From Acidithiobacillus_B sp049965315 (GTDB lineage: Bacteria; Pseudomonadota; Gammaproteobacteria; Acidithiobacillales; Acidithiobacillaceae): a stretch of DNA of 24,623 nt. Positions 1 to 7,021 of the stretch are shown here, piece by piece (position 1 is the stretch's first letter; every line of letters starts with the position of its first letter). The notes beneath the pieces were generated by a model. That model did not search any database. It worked only from the letters and a program-made list of their open reading frames with translations, and was not told where the DNA came from. The stretch spans positions 1 through 24,623 of the forward strand of contig NZ_JBMFWL010000029.1 of the NCBI RefSeq assembly GCF_049965315.1. Reading direction: 5' to 3'. The position numbers and the translations under genes were made by a program.

Positions 1-135
1 CCTCTGGAATGCACCAAACTGCCGCCGCTCGATCGTGACGCTACCGTCCGGTTCCGTGAGGATGGCGCAAGCTGTGACCTGGGCCTGATGGATATCCAGG
101 CCGATCACCCGTTGAAAAAGGGGTTGCAGTTCCAT
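1..135 (-). CDS. IS110-family transposase, N-terminal fragment cut by window edge
   Basis: The 45 codons from the ATG at 135 to the left edge are open. Residues 10-25 read VIGLDIHQAQVTACAI, the start of the RuvC-like DEDD domain of IS110-family transposases, with the first catalytic Asp in GLDIH. In the family this domain is followed by a C-terminal serine-containing domain, and together they catalyse RNA-guided DNA recombination. Only the N-terminus is visible, so I cannot say whether the copy is intact. A 7-bp inverted repeat (143-149 with 165-171) sits just upstream of the start codon. The long non-coding stretch behind the gene fits an IS110-group element, which carries its guide RNA on that side. 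The family call is confident; the subgroup is inference. Confidence 0.8.
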   Translation of the reverse strand, partial: MELQPLFQRVIGLDIHQAQVTACAILTEPDGSVTIERRQFGAFQR

Positions 136-260
136 AACGGCGTCTCTCCAATTATGATCAAAAGGGAGAGATAGCGGGTGCCAGTGCCGAAATCACCAGC
201 CTGTGGCAAGCCTCAGGCGGCCCTTTTAATGTGCGCTCTCCAGGGAGGCAATCCGGGGTA

Positions 261-291
261 CGAGTCGGCCTGGCGGGTCACGTTAGACTCG
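261..291 (-). repeat. Stem-loop A, shares stem and loop start with stem-loop B
   Basis: CGAGTC at 261-266 pairs with GACTCG at 286-291 around a 19-nt loop. Read on the minus strand, the loop begins TAACG directly after the stem. The same stem and the same TAACG loop start recur at 371-396. Confidence 0.5.
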
Positions 292-370
292 GGATGGAAT
301 CACCAAAAAATTGCTCGACCTCAATCCGCCATCTCCTCACCCCCATTCTCTTTCATCCTCTGGGGTGGCG

Positions 371-396
371 CGAGTCGCAATGTGCGTTAGACCTCG
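371..396 (-). repeat. Stem-loop B, near copy of stem-loop A
   Basis: CGAGTC at 371-376 pairs with GACCTCG at 390-396, with one bulged C, around a 13-nt loop. On the minus strand the loop begins TAACG as in stem-loop A. CGAGTCG and CGTTAGAC occur in the same order in both copies but with different spacing (13 versus 7 nt), so this is not a simple duplication. Confidence 0.5.
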
Positions 397-402
397 TATA
401 AT
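397..402 (+). promoter_or_regulatory. Possible -10 element for the TonB-like gene
   Basis: A perfect TATAAT lies about 60 bases before the TonB-like reading frame. No good -35 hexamer lies 16-18 bases upstream, so it may be a weak or activated promoter. It directly follows stem-loop B and could equally lie at the edge of the IS element. Confidence 0.35.
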
Positions 403-464
403 GCTCAAGGCGCTTCTGGTCGAAGGCAGCCATCACCCGCAAGATACGGCAAGAGCCGCAAGGT

Positions 465-1310
465 TTGGAAAGTTTGGCAAGCGTCAGGGGTAAACTTTAT
501 TTCATCGTGCCGCAAGAGCGGCCCCATTGGGGCGATACGCTCTTGCCTTGGGTGCTGGCTTCGGCGCTGTTGATGGCGGCATTGGTCTATTTCTTTGTCC
601 ATATCGCCAAACCGCAGCACGTCCGCCTGCCCGCCAAGGAAGCCAATAAAACTTTCCAGATCATGCCGGAACCCATCCGCGGGCAGGCCCCGCGCACGGC
701 GCAGAAGGCCGTCCCCCCCAAAGCCGTGGAGCGGACACCAGCCCATCCACGAACGCCACCCCAGCCGCGCGCCGCGCCCTCTCCGCGGCCCTCCCGCCAC
801 CCCATCCCGGCCCATCCGCCGCGCGTCGAGGAAAATCAGATACGGTCGCGGGAGAGGGTGAGCCCCGCCTCCGCCCCTGCGGCACCGTCCAGCCCGGCAT
901 CGCTCCCCAGGATCGACCTGGGGCGCCTGGAAACGCAGATGGACCAGGTAGCCCGGGAGGCCACGGCCAGCCCTCCCCTGCCCAAATTTGAAAACCCCAA
1001 GGGGCCGGTGGCCGACTTTTATATTGCCGGCTGGATTCAGAAGCTGGAGCGCATCGGTGACCTCAACTATCCGGGGGAAATGACCGGCAACCTCAAGGTG
1101 CGCGTCATTCTCAACCAGGATGGCGGGCTCAACCGCATCATCATCGAGCAATCCTCCGGCAAACCGGCCCTGGATGCCGCCGCCGAACGCATCATCCGCC
1201 TGTCTTTTCCCTATACGCCCTTTTCCAAGCAACTGGCGGCCCAGACCCGTAAAATCGAAATCCCTCTCAACATGCACTTCCTGGGGGTGCGTAATGTGTC
1301 GGCGTGGTGA
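465..1310 (+). CDS. TonB-like energy transducer (TonB C-terminal domain protein)
   Basis: This is a 281-residue protein with the TonB plan. There is a short cytoplasmic start, one membrane helix at about residues 26-46, a long Pro/Ala/Arg-rich stretch (about 66-150) to span the periplasm, and a C-terminal TonB domain (about 190-275). The C-terminal domain has the conserved GNLKVRVILNQDG strand-turn and a LDAAAERI-type helix. TonB proteins pass proton-motive energy from ExbB/ExbD to outer-membrane receptors. No exbB, exbD or receptor gene is nearby, so the partner is unknown. The start is uncertain: the frame opens with TTG at 465 with a poorly spaced AAGG, and a GTG before PQERPHWG is an alternative. 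The TonB domain call is firm; which receptor it serves cannot be told. Confidence 0.8.
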   Translation: MESLASVRGKLYFIVPQERPHWGDTLLPWVLASALLMAALVYFFVHIAKPQHVRLPAKEANKTFQIMPEPIRGQAPRTAQKAVPPKAVERTPAHPRTPPQPRAAPSPRPSRHPIPAHPPRVEENQIRSRERVSPASAPAAPSSPASLPRIDLGRLETQMDQVAREATASPPLPKFENPKGPVADFYIAGWIQKLERIGDLNYPGEMTGNLKVRVILNQDGGLNRIIIEQSSGKPALDAAAERIIRLSFPYTPFSKQLAAQTRKIEIPLNMHFLGVRNVSAW

Positions 1311-1374
1311 TGCGTTGCCCGAACAAGACGATGTCCGCTCCCGCTCACTCGGCCCAAGGGGCTAGGAGAAAGTC

Positions 1375-1557
1375 ATGAAACGTCCACAGATCGGCCCGCT
1401 CCTGGTAGCCGTGCTGCTGGTGCTTTGGGCCTGTGCCATGGTGGCCCTGGTGATCATCGGCTTTACCCGGATCCAGCCTCAGGGCACCGGGAGCGCGCCC
1501 GTCCATGCCGTGCGGAGCAGCCCGCCGGCACCTGCGGAGACAGCCCATGGGCAGTAA
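1375..1557 (+). CDS. Small single-pass membrane protein, unknown function
   Basis: This 60-residue protein has a strong ribosome site (AGGAGA, 6 bases before the ATG). Residues 7-31 form one hydrophobic helix, followed by a Pro/Ala/Ser-rich tail. It lies 64 bases after the TonB-like gene on the same strand, and a hairpin terminator follows, so the two are probably co-transcribed. It could be a small accessory membrane subunit, but I recognise no family. The clear ribosome site and hydrophobic segment are the reasons for calling it. Confidence 0.6.
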   Translation: MKRPQIGPLLVAVLLVLWACAMVALVIIGFTRIQPQGTGSAPVHAVRSSPPAPAETAHGQ

Positions 1558-1625
1558 CGGCAAAAGATTTCCTTGCTGAAGCGAGGCCTTGCCCTTTCTG
1601 CTGGCGGACTGGGGGAATATGGACG

Positions 1626-1655
1626 ATGCCCCCTAGGGCCAAAGCCCCGGGGCAT
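1626..1655 (+). terminator. Hairpin terminator between convergent genes
   Basis: ATGCCCC (1626-1632) pairs with GGGGCAT (1649-1655), and inside it GGGC (1636-1639) pairs with GCCC (1644-1647) around a CAAA loop. TTTCGTCTT follows on the plus strand, so it best serves the TonB-like/small-protein unit. It ends 6 bases before the thioredoxin stop codon on the opposite strand. Confidence 0.6.
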
Positions 1656-1661
1656 TTCGTC

Positions 1662-2033
1662 TTAGTGGGCGGCGCTCTGCTCTTGGGCGATTTCCCGGCG
1701 CACCTCGTCCATATCCAGCGCCAGGGCCTGGGTGATGACTTCTTCCAGGGCGTTGGCGGGCAAGGACCCGGCCTGGGAAAAAATGCCGATTTGCTGGCGA
1801 AAGATCATCAACGTGGGAATGGAGCGGATCTGAAAGAAACTGCCCAGTTCCTGCTCGGCATCGGTATTGACCTTGCCAAAGACGATATCTGGATATTTCG
1901 CGGCGGCCGCCTCGAAGATCGGGGCGAAGCCGCGGCAGGGCGCGCACCAGGGCGCCCAGAAATCCACCAGCACCATGTCATTGCCTTGCACCACGGCATC
2001 GAAGTTGTGTTGACTCAGCTCTATTACGGCCAT
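1662..2033 (-). CDS. Thioredoxin-fold protein with WCAPC active site
   Basis: This is a 123-residue single-domain thioredoxin. Residues 22-33 read LVDFWAPWCAPC, placing the redox CxxC at about 30-33, with the conserved cis-Pro in SIPTLMIF at about 74. Thioredoxins reduce protein disulfides in the cytoplasm using thioredoxin reductase. The active site is CAPC rather than the classical CGPC, and the C-terminus is about 15 residues longer than E. coli TrxA. I therefore call it thioredoxin family rather than TrxA itself. There is no signal peptide. AAAGGAG lies 6 bases before the ATG. It is divergent from xseA. Confidence 0.9.
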   Translation of the reverse strand: MAVIELSQHNFDAVVQGNDMVLVDFWAPWCAPCRGFAPIFEAAAAKYPDIVFGKVNTDAEQELGSFFQIRSIPTLMIFRQQIGIFSQAGSLPANALEEVITQALALDMDEVRREIAQEQSAAH

Positions 2034-2086
2034 GGCGGCTCCTTTGGGCGGTTGACATGAAAACCATGCAGTAAGGACCTTAAAAC

Positions 2087-2107
2087 CTTGACCACGGCAA
2101 GGTCAAG
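2087..2107. promoter_or_regulatory. 7-bp palindrome between divergent thioredoxin gene and xseA
   Basis: CTTGACC (2087-2093) and GGTCAAG (2101-2107) form a perfect inverted repeat with a 7-nt centre. On the minus strand its outer arm supplies TTGACC as a possible -35, with TTTAAG 16 bases on as a -10, for the thioredoxin gene. It may be an operator or an mRNA hairpin in the xseA leader. Confidence 0.35.
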
Positions 2108-2180
2108 AGCCAAGCTTGAAAAGCGGCGGCCCCACCGCACCCGGTGCCTGTTTTCCGCCGGGAGACCACAAGGGAAGATC

Positions 2181-3530
2181 ATGTCATTGGAAACACAGGC
2201 CTTGCCCATCATTTCGGTCAGCGACCTCAACCGCACGGCGCGCGAGATCATCGAGGGCGGCCTGCCGCTGCTCTGGGTGCAGGGCGAGATCTCCAATTTC
2301 AGCCGCCCCGCTTCGGGACATTGGTATTTCACCCTCAAGGACGAGCGCGCGCAGGTGCGCTGCGCCATGTTCCGCAACCGCAGCGCCTATTGTCGAGCCC
2401 TCCCCAAAGAGGGAATGCAGGTGCTAGTGTTGGCGCAAGCGACTCTTTATGAAGGGCGCGGAGAGTTTCAACTCGTCGTCGAACAATTGACGGCAGCCGG
2501 GGCCGGCGATCTGCAGGCGCGTTTTGAGGCCCTCAAGGCCCGTCTCCATGCCGAAGGCCTGTTCCGGCCCGAAGACAAACGTCCCATCCCCCGCTGGCCC
2601 CGCCGGGTGGCGGTGATCACCTCCCCGACGGGGGCGGCCATCCATGACATCCTGGTCACCCTCCGCCAGCGCTGGCCCATGCTGCAAGTCCTTCTCTATC
2701 CCGTAGCGGTGCAAGGCAACGAGGCCGTACCGCAGGTCCTCGCGGCCCTGGCACGGGTGGCCCAGAGGCGCAGCGAGGATGTCCTGATCATCGCCCGGGG
2801 CGGCGGCAGCAGCGAGGACCTCTGGGCCTTCAATGACGAGGCCATCGCCCGCGCCATCCGCAGTTCCCCCATCCCGGTGATCACCGGCATCGGCCACGAG
2901 ATCGACTTCACCATTGCCGACTTTGCCGCCGACCTGCGCGCCGCCACTCCCACCGCCGCTGCCCAGGCCGTCAGCCCCGACCGGGCTGAGTGGCTGCCGC
3001 ATCTGCGCGCCCAGGAGCATCGTCTGCGTCAAGCCATGGAACGGGCGCTACGGGAGCGTACCCTGTATCTCGATCATCTGCGTTTGCGCCTGCGCCATCC
3101 CCAGGCGTTGTTGGACGCCGCCGCAGGACGCTGGCAACGGGCCCAACATGCCCTGCGCAAATCCCTGATACCACGCCTGGAGGCGGCCTCCCATCAACTC
3201 CAGATCTGGCAATACCGCCTGCAGCAAGGCAATCCGCAACACGATGTGGATGCCTTGAACCAACGCCTGCTGACGCTGCAAATGCGCCTGCGGACCGCCA
3301 TGGAGGGCCAATGGCAAAGGGCCCAGCAACATTGCCAACAACTCTCGACGCAGTTGGACATGCTTGATCCCCGGGCCGTTCTGCAACGCGGCTACGCCGT
3401 GCTGCGCGACGCCCATGGCCGCGTCTTGTACAGCGCCGCGGAGACTGCGGTGGGTGCAGAAATCACCGCCGACCTTCATCAGGGCAGCCTCTTGTGCCAA
3501 GTCCTGCGACGGGAGACTGGCGAGGCATAG
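2181..3530 (+). CDS. xseA: Exodeoxyribonuclease VII large subunit
   Basis: XseA, with several copies of XseB, forms the ATP-independent single-strand exonuclease VII, which trims DNA in both directions during repair. The 449 residues match the usual 400-460. An OB-fold N-domain (about 10-105, with LWVQGEISNF at 31-40) binds ssDNA. The catalytic domain shows ITSPTGAAIHD (146-156), ARGGGSSEDLW (205-215), TGIGHEIDFTIADF (235-248) and ATPTAAA (255-261), the conserved XseA blocks. A helical C-terminal region follows. I chose the ATG at 2181, preceded by AGGGA and matching the family N-terminus, over an upstream TTG at 2088. No xseB gene is in the window. Confidence 0.96.
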   Translation: MSLETQALPIISVSDLNRTAREIIEGGLPLLWVQGEISNFSRPASGHWYFTLKDERAQVRCAMFRNRSAYCRALPKEGMQVLVLAQATLYEGRGEFQLVVEQLTAAGAGDLQARFEALKARLHAEGLFRPEDKRPIPRWPRRVAVITSPTGAAIHDILVTLRQRWPMLQVLLYPVAVQGNEAVPQVLAALARVAQRRSEDVLIIARGGGSSEDLWAFNDEAIARAIRSSPIPVITGIGHEIDFTIADFAADLRAATPTAAAQAVSPDRAEWLPHLRAQEHRLRQAMERALRERTLYLDHLRLRLRHPQALLDAAAGRWQRAQHALRKSLIPRLEAASHQLQIWQYRLQQGNPQHDVDALNQRLLTLQMRLRTAMEGQWQRAQQHCQQLSTQLDMLDPRAVLQRGYAVLRDAHGRVLYSAAETAVGAEITADLHQGSLLCQVLRRETGEA

Positions 3531-3596
3531 CCCTGGATCCGCCAACAGCCGGTTTTTCGGATAAACGCCGGGTCGCCCGTCGCGACACCTTGCATT

Positions 3597-3615
3597 TATA
3601 ATGCGAATGGTTACT
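3597..3615 (+). promoter_or_regulatory. Fur-box-like site and -10 upstream of feoAB
   Basis: The 19 bases starting TATAATGCG match the classical Fur consensus at 12 of 19 positions (ATAATG, AAT and TTA blocks). They include TATAAT (3597-3602) as a likely -10. Fur with Fe(II) represses feo genes in many proteobacteria, so a site overlapping the -10 of feoA makes sense. The site is AT-rich in a GC-rich genome, which supports it but also makes chance matches easier. Binding has not been shown. Confidence 0.5.
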
Positions 3616-3651
3616 ATTAAGAAATAAAGAGCGTCCCAAGGATTCCATCCC

Positions 3652-3903
3652 ATGTTGCAGCATATCACCCTGGAACAGATCATCCCCGGCCAATGCGCGG
3701 TCATTCAGGGGATCAGCGCCGGCCGAGAATTATCTCGCCGCATGATCGCCATGGGCCTGCGCCCGGGCAGCCAACTGCTGGTGTTACGCCGCGCGGCGCT
3801 ACTCGGTCCCTTGCAGGTGCGCGTCGGCCACACCGAGATCATGATCCGCCGGGGCGAGGCGGCCAAGATCTGGGTCCAGCCCTGCCCAGGAGGCGCGGCA
3901 TGA
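3652..3903 (+). CDS. feoA: FeoA, ferrous iron transport accessory protein
   Basis: This 83-residue protein is of typical FeoA length with the SH3-like FeoA core. ISAGRELSRRMIAMGLRPGSQ (about 21-41) is the family signature, followed by LQVRVGHTEIMIRRGEAAKI. FeoA is a small cytosolic protein that binds FeoB and is needed for Fe(II) import; its exact action is unsettled. AAGGA lies 9 bases before the ATG. Its stop overlaps the feoB start (ATGA), so the two are translationally coupled. A Fur-like box lies upstream. Confidence 0.93.
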   Translation: MLQHITLEQIIPGQCAVIQGISAGRELSRRMIAMGLRPGSQLLVLRRAALLGPLQVRVGHTEIMIRRGEAAKIWVQPCPGGAA

Positions 3904-5684
3904 AAAAAATCGCCATCCTGGGCATGCCCAATACCGGCAAATCCACCTTCTTCAATCGCCTCACCGGCAGCATTGCCAAGGTGGGCAACTGGCCGGGCAT
4001 CACCGTGGACCTCCTCAGCGCCAAGATCCTCCTGGGCGGCGACATGGTGGAAGTGGTGGACCTCCCCGGCATCTACAATCTCCACGGCTTTAGCGATGAC
4101 GAGCAGGTGGTGCGGCAATTCCTCGAAGAGCAACCGGTCAATGCCCTGGCAGTCATTGCCAATCCCACCCAACTCGACCGTCAACTCGCCCTCGTCCTGC
4201 AATTGCGCAGCCTGGGGCTGCCCATGATCCTGCTGCTCAACATGAGCGACGAAGCGCGGCGCCTGGGTGTGCATATCGATGTACCTGGCCTGGCCCGGGC
4301 ACTGCGGATGCCGGTGGTGGAGTTGAGCGCCAAATACGGCCAGGGCTTCCCCCAGGCGCGCCACCAGATGGAGCAGCTTCTGCGCCAGCAGGGCACAGCC
4401 CGGGCCGCGCAGACCGGATTACTGCAAGAGGATGACGCCCTCGGTCGGGAGATCAACATGCTCTTGCGCCAGCACGTGACCATACCCGTGCAGCTCAAGG
4501 CCGGCTGGAGCGAACGCATCGACAAGCTCCTGCTCCATCCCTGGCTCGGCCTGCCGCTCTTCTTCCTGGCCATGCTGCTCCTCTTCGAGGCCGTTTACGG
4601 CGTCGGCACCCCCCTCCAGGATGGCTTGGGCTGGACCCTCGATACCGCCAAGACCGCCTGGCTCATTCCCGCCCTGGCTGGCTTCCCGCCCCTTCTGCAG
4701 GATTTTCTCCTTTCCGGCATCTATGATGGCGTAGGCACGGTGCTCACCTTTTTGCCCATCATTCTGGTCTTTTTTGTGGGCATGTCCGTGGTGGAGGACA
4801 GCGGCTACCTTGCCCGCGCCGCCTTCCTCATGGATGCCCTCATGTCCAGACTGGGCCTGGACGGCCGCGCCTTCGTCATGCAGCTCATGGGCTTCGGCTG
4901 CAACGTCCCGGCCATTATGGGTACGCGCATCCTGCGCTCCCGGTCGGCGCGCTTGCTAAGCATGTTGATCATTCCCTTCTCCCTGTGTTCGGCACGGCTG
5001 CAGGTATTCCTGTTTTTCACCAGCATCCTCTTTTCGCCCCGGACCGCACCGCTGGTGCTCTTCAGTCTTTATGTCATGAGCCTGCTGGCGGCCCTCCTGA
5101 CGGCCTTGGTCTGGAAGCGGCGCTTCAGCAGCTATGAACCCATGCTGCTGGAGATGCCGCCCTATCGCTTCCCCACCCTGCGCCAGATGCTCTCCCAAGG
5201 CTGGCAACAGTCCCGGCATTTTCTTGCCGGCGCCAGCGGCTTCATCGTCCTCGGCGTCGTGGCCGTATGGGCACTCACCCATTTCCCGGCGAGCGTTACT
5301 CCCGCCGGGCCCGATACCCTGGCGGGCATCCTGGCAAGCTGGCTGGAACCCGTTTTTCAGCCCCTGGGTATCGACAAGCTCCTCAGTATCGCTTTACTCT
5401 TTGGCTTCGTTGCCAAAGAAATCGTCATTGGCGCCCTGGCGGTTATTTTTGGCAGCAGCAATGAGGCCCTGGGTGGCATCATCAGCGCCCGGATGGATTG
5501 GGTCCAGGCCTACAGCTTCATGCTCTTTACCTTGATCTACACCCCCTGCCTGGCCACCGTCGCGGCGTTGCAGCGGGAAAGTCGGAGCTGGGGTTTTACC
5601 AGCTTTAGCCTGCTGTGGTCCCTGGGCCTCGCCTGGATCACCAGCTTTTTATTCTATCAGGGCGCACGCGCCCTTGGCTTATGA
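3900..5684 (+). CDS. feoB: FeoB, ferrous iron transporter with GTPase domain
   Basis: FeoB is the inner-membrane Fe(II) importer. The N-terminal G domain shows G1 GMPNTGKS (8-15), G2 Thr near 35, G3 DLPG (54-57) and G4 NMSD (114-117), followed by a helical GDI-like domain to about 205. The membrane part has FeoB gate motifs, including GFGCNVPAI (331-339) with the conserved Cys and a second conserved block GFVAKEIVIGAL near the end. At 594 residues it is at the short end (E. coli 773) and lacks an obvious C-terminal cytosolic extension. AGGAGG precedes the start, which overlaps feoA. No feoC follows; ppi starts 9 bases after the stop. Confidence 0.96.
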   Translation: MKKIAILGMPNTGKSTFFNRLTGSIAKVGNWPGITVDLLSAKILLGGDMVEVVDLPGIYNLHGFSDDEQVVRQFLEEQPVNALAVIANPTQLDRQLALVLQLRSLGLPMILLLNMSDEARRLGVHIDVPGLARALRMPVVELSAKYGQGFPQARHQMEQLLRQQGTARAAQTGLLQEDDALGREINMLLRQHVTIPVQLKAGWSERIDKLLLHPWLGLPLFFLAMLLLFEAVYGVGTPLQDGLGWTLDTAKTAWLIPALAGFPPLLQDFLLSGIYDGVGTVLTFLPIILVFFVGMSVVEDSGYLARAAFLMDALMSRLGLDGRAFVMQLMGFGCNVPAIMGTRILRSRSARLLSMLIIPFSLCSARLQVFLFFTSILFSPRTAPLVLFSLYVMSLLAALLTALVWKRRFSSYEPMLLEMPPYRFPTLRQMLSQGWQQSRHFLAGASGFIVLGVVAVWALTHFPASVTPAGPDTLAGILASWLEPVFQPLGIDKLLSIALLFGFVAKEIVIGALAVIFGSSNEALGGIISARMDWVQAYSFMLFTLIYTPCLATVAALQRESRSWGFTSFSLLWSLGLAWITSFLFYQGARALGL

Positions 5685-5693
5685 GGAGTTTTC

Positions 5694-6206
5694 ATGACAA
5701 ATCCGCAGGTTGCACTGCACACCAATCACGGCGAAATCGTTATCGAACTGGATGCCGAAAAAGCCCCGAAAACAGCCGAAAATTTTCTCCACTATCTGGA
5801 CGAGGGCTTTTTTGACGGGACCATTTTCCATCGCGTCATCCCCGGCTTCATGATCCAGGGCGGTGGTTTCGATGCGCAGATGAAACAGAAGGGAACCCAC
5901 GCTCCCATCGCCAACGAGGCGGAAAACGGGCTGAAAAATCTGCGCGGCACCCTGGCCATGGCGCGCACCAATGACCCCCATTCCGCCACTGCGCAGTTTT
6001 TCATCAATTTAGTGGACAATGCCTTCCTCGACTTCAAGTCGGCGTCCGGATCGGGCTGGGGTTATGCGGTTTTTGGCAAGGTCCTGGTGGGCATGGATGT
6101 GGTGGACAAGATCGCCAAGACCCCTACCGGCAACAGTGGCGGGCATCAGGATGTACCCAAGGAAACGGTCCTCATCGAGCGCGCGGAACGCCTTCCGGCG
6201 GCTTGA
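5694..6206 (+). CDS. ppiB: Cyclophilin-type peptidyl-prolyl cis-trans isomerase
   Basis: This 170-residue cytoplasmic cyclophilin speeds cis-trans isomerisation of Xaa-Pro bonds during folding. It has IFHRVIPGFMIQGG (44-57), containing the catalytic Arg and substrate-pocket residues, TAQFFINL (about 99-106), and YAVFGKVLVGMDVVDKI near the C-terminus. There is no signal peptide, so it is PpiB- rather than PpiA-like. GAGGAG lies 5 bases before the ATG. It sits between feoB and lpxH with 9-10 base gaps, so it is probably read from the feo promoter. The function call is firm; a link to iron uptake is only positional. Confidence 0.94.
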   Translation: MTNPQVALHTNHGEIVIELDAEKAPKTAENFLHYLDEGFFDGTIFHRVIPGFMIQGGGFDAQMKQKGTHAPIANEAENGLKNLRGTLAMARTNDPHSATAQFFINLVDNAFLDFKSASGSGWGYAVFGKVLVGMDVVDKIAKTPTGNSGGHQDVPKETVLIERAERLPAA

Positions 6207-6216
6207 GGACTTGGTG

Positions 6217-7008
6217 GTGCTGGACATGGGGGATGGGGCGGACGGCCCCGTCCTTTTTATTTCCGATCTCCACCTGGGGCCGGACCGACCGGATCTGCAG
6301 GCCCTCTTCCACGCCTTTTGCGCGGGGCCGGCCCGCCAGGCACGGGCGCTTTTCATTCTGGGCGACCTCTTCGACTACTGGATCCATCCGGCGCAGGCCG
6401 GGGAGTCGGCCTATGCCGCGCCCCTGGGCGATCTTGCTGCGCTGACCGAGGAGGGAGTACCTGTCTATCTGCTGGTGGGTAACCGGGATTTTCCCTTGTC
6501 CCCGGCATTCCTGAGACGCTATGGCATCACCCTCATTCCCGACCCCAGCGCCCTGCGCCTGGGCACCAAGCGTGTCCTCCTCACCCACGGCGACCTCCTC
6601 TGCAGCAATGATCATCGCTATCAGCGCTTCCGCCGCATCATCCGCCATCCCCTCACCCGCTTCCTGCTGCGGCCCTTACCCTATCCCTGGCTGCGCCGTC
6701 TCGCCCAAGGCCTGCGCCGGGGCAGCCAACGGGAGGTGGCGCGCAAGCCCATCACCATCACCGACGCCCATCCCGACGCCGTCGCCGCCGCCCTGCGGGG
6801 CGCAGACCCCTTTGCCAGCCCCCTTGCTCCCCATCAGATCCTCATCCATGGCCATACCCACCGCCCCCAATGGGAGGAGATCACCCCCGGCCAACAGCAC
6901 CGCCTGGTCCTGGGGGCGTGGGATTCCGCAGGGGCGTTTTACGGAACCTGGGATGGCAAGGCCATGAATCTGGTCTTTTTCCATGGGATCAGGGAGCCAT
7001 CGACGTGA
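6217..7008 (+). CDS. lpxH: UDP-2,3-diacylglucosamine diphosphatase
   Basis: LpxH hydrolyses UDP-2,3-diacylglucosamine to lipid X and UMP, the fourth step of lipid A synthesis, at the inner membrane face. All metal-site motifs of this calcineurin-like phosphoesterase are present: SDLHLG (16-21), GDLFDYW (49-55), GNRDF (88-92), THGD (123-126) and HGHTH (211-215). The length of 263 fits (E. coli 240). Start choice: GTG at 6217 lies 7 bases after GAGGA; ATG at 6226 would be 16 bases away but gives an equally plausible protein. It starts 10 bases after ppiB and ends 13 bases before the ATPase, so it is in the same operon. Confidence 0.92.
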   Translation: MLDMGDGADGPVLFISDLHLGPDRPDLQALFHAFCAGPARQARALFILGDLFDYWIHPAQAGESAYAAPLGDLAALTEEGVPVYLLVGNRDFPLSPAFLRRYGITLIPDPSALRLGTKRVLLTHGDLLCSNDHRYQRFRRIIRHPLTRFLLRPLPYPWLRRLAQGLRRGSQREVARKPITITDAHPDAVAAALRGADPFASPLAPHQILIHGHTHRPQWEEITPGQQHRLVLGAWDSAGAFYGTWDGKAMNLVFFHGIREPST

Positions 7009-7021
7009 AGGGAGCGACGCA

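Larger units (their letters stand above)
136..400 (-). ncRNA. Candidate IS110 bridge-RNA region (structured non-coding left end)
   Basis: The 329 bases between the transposase start and the next gene contain no credible coding sequence, but they hold several inverted repeats. These are 143-149/165-171 (7 bp), 261-266/286-291 (CGAGTC/GACTCG, 6 bp) and 371-376/390-396 (the same stem with one bulged C). IS110-group elements are known to encode a bridge RNA, a roughly 150-250 nt structured RNA upstream of the transposase that pairs with target and donor DNA. Position and structure fit, but the exact RNA ends, the guide loops and the element boundary cannot be set from this window. Confidence 0.4.

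Noticed and set aside
178..493. Two short plus-strand frames (178-390 and 311-493) in the non-coding stretch
   Set aside because: Neither has a ribosome site nor protein-like composition, they overlap each other, and the region is better explained by structured IS110 flank and a promoter.
405..1277. 290-codon minus-strand frame opposite the TonB-like gene
   Set aside because: It is an antisense shadow: its composition mirrors the GC-rich, Pro-rich plus-strand gene and it has no recognisable domain.
2052..2057. Perfect TTGACA as an xseA promoter -35
   Set aside because: No acceptable -10 lies 15-19 bases downstream on the plus strand.
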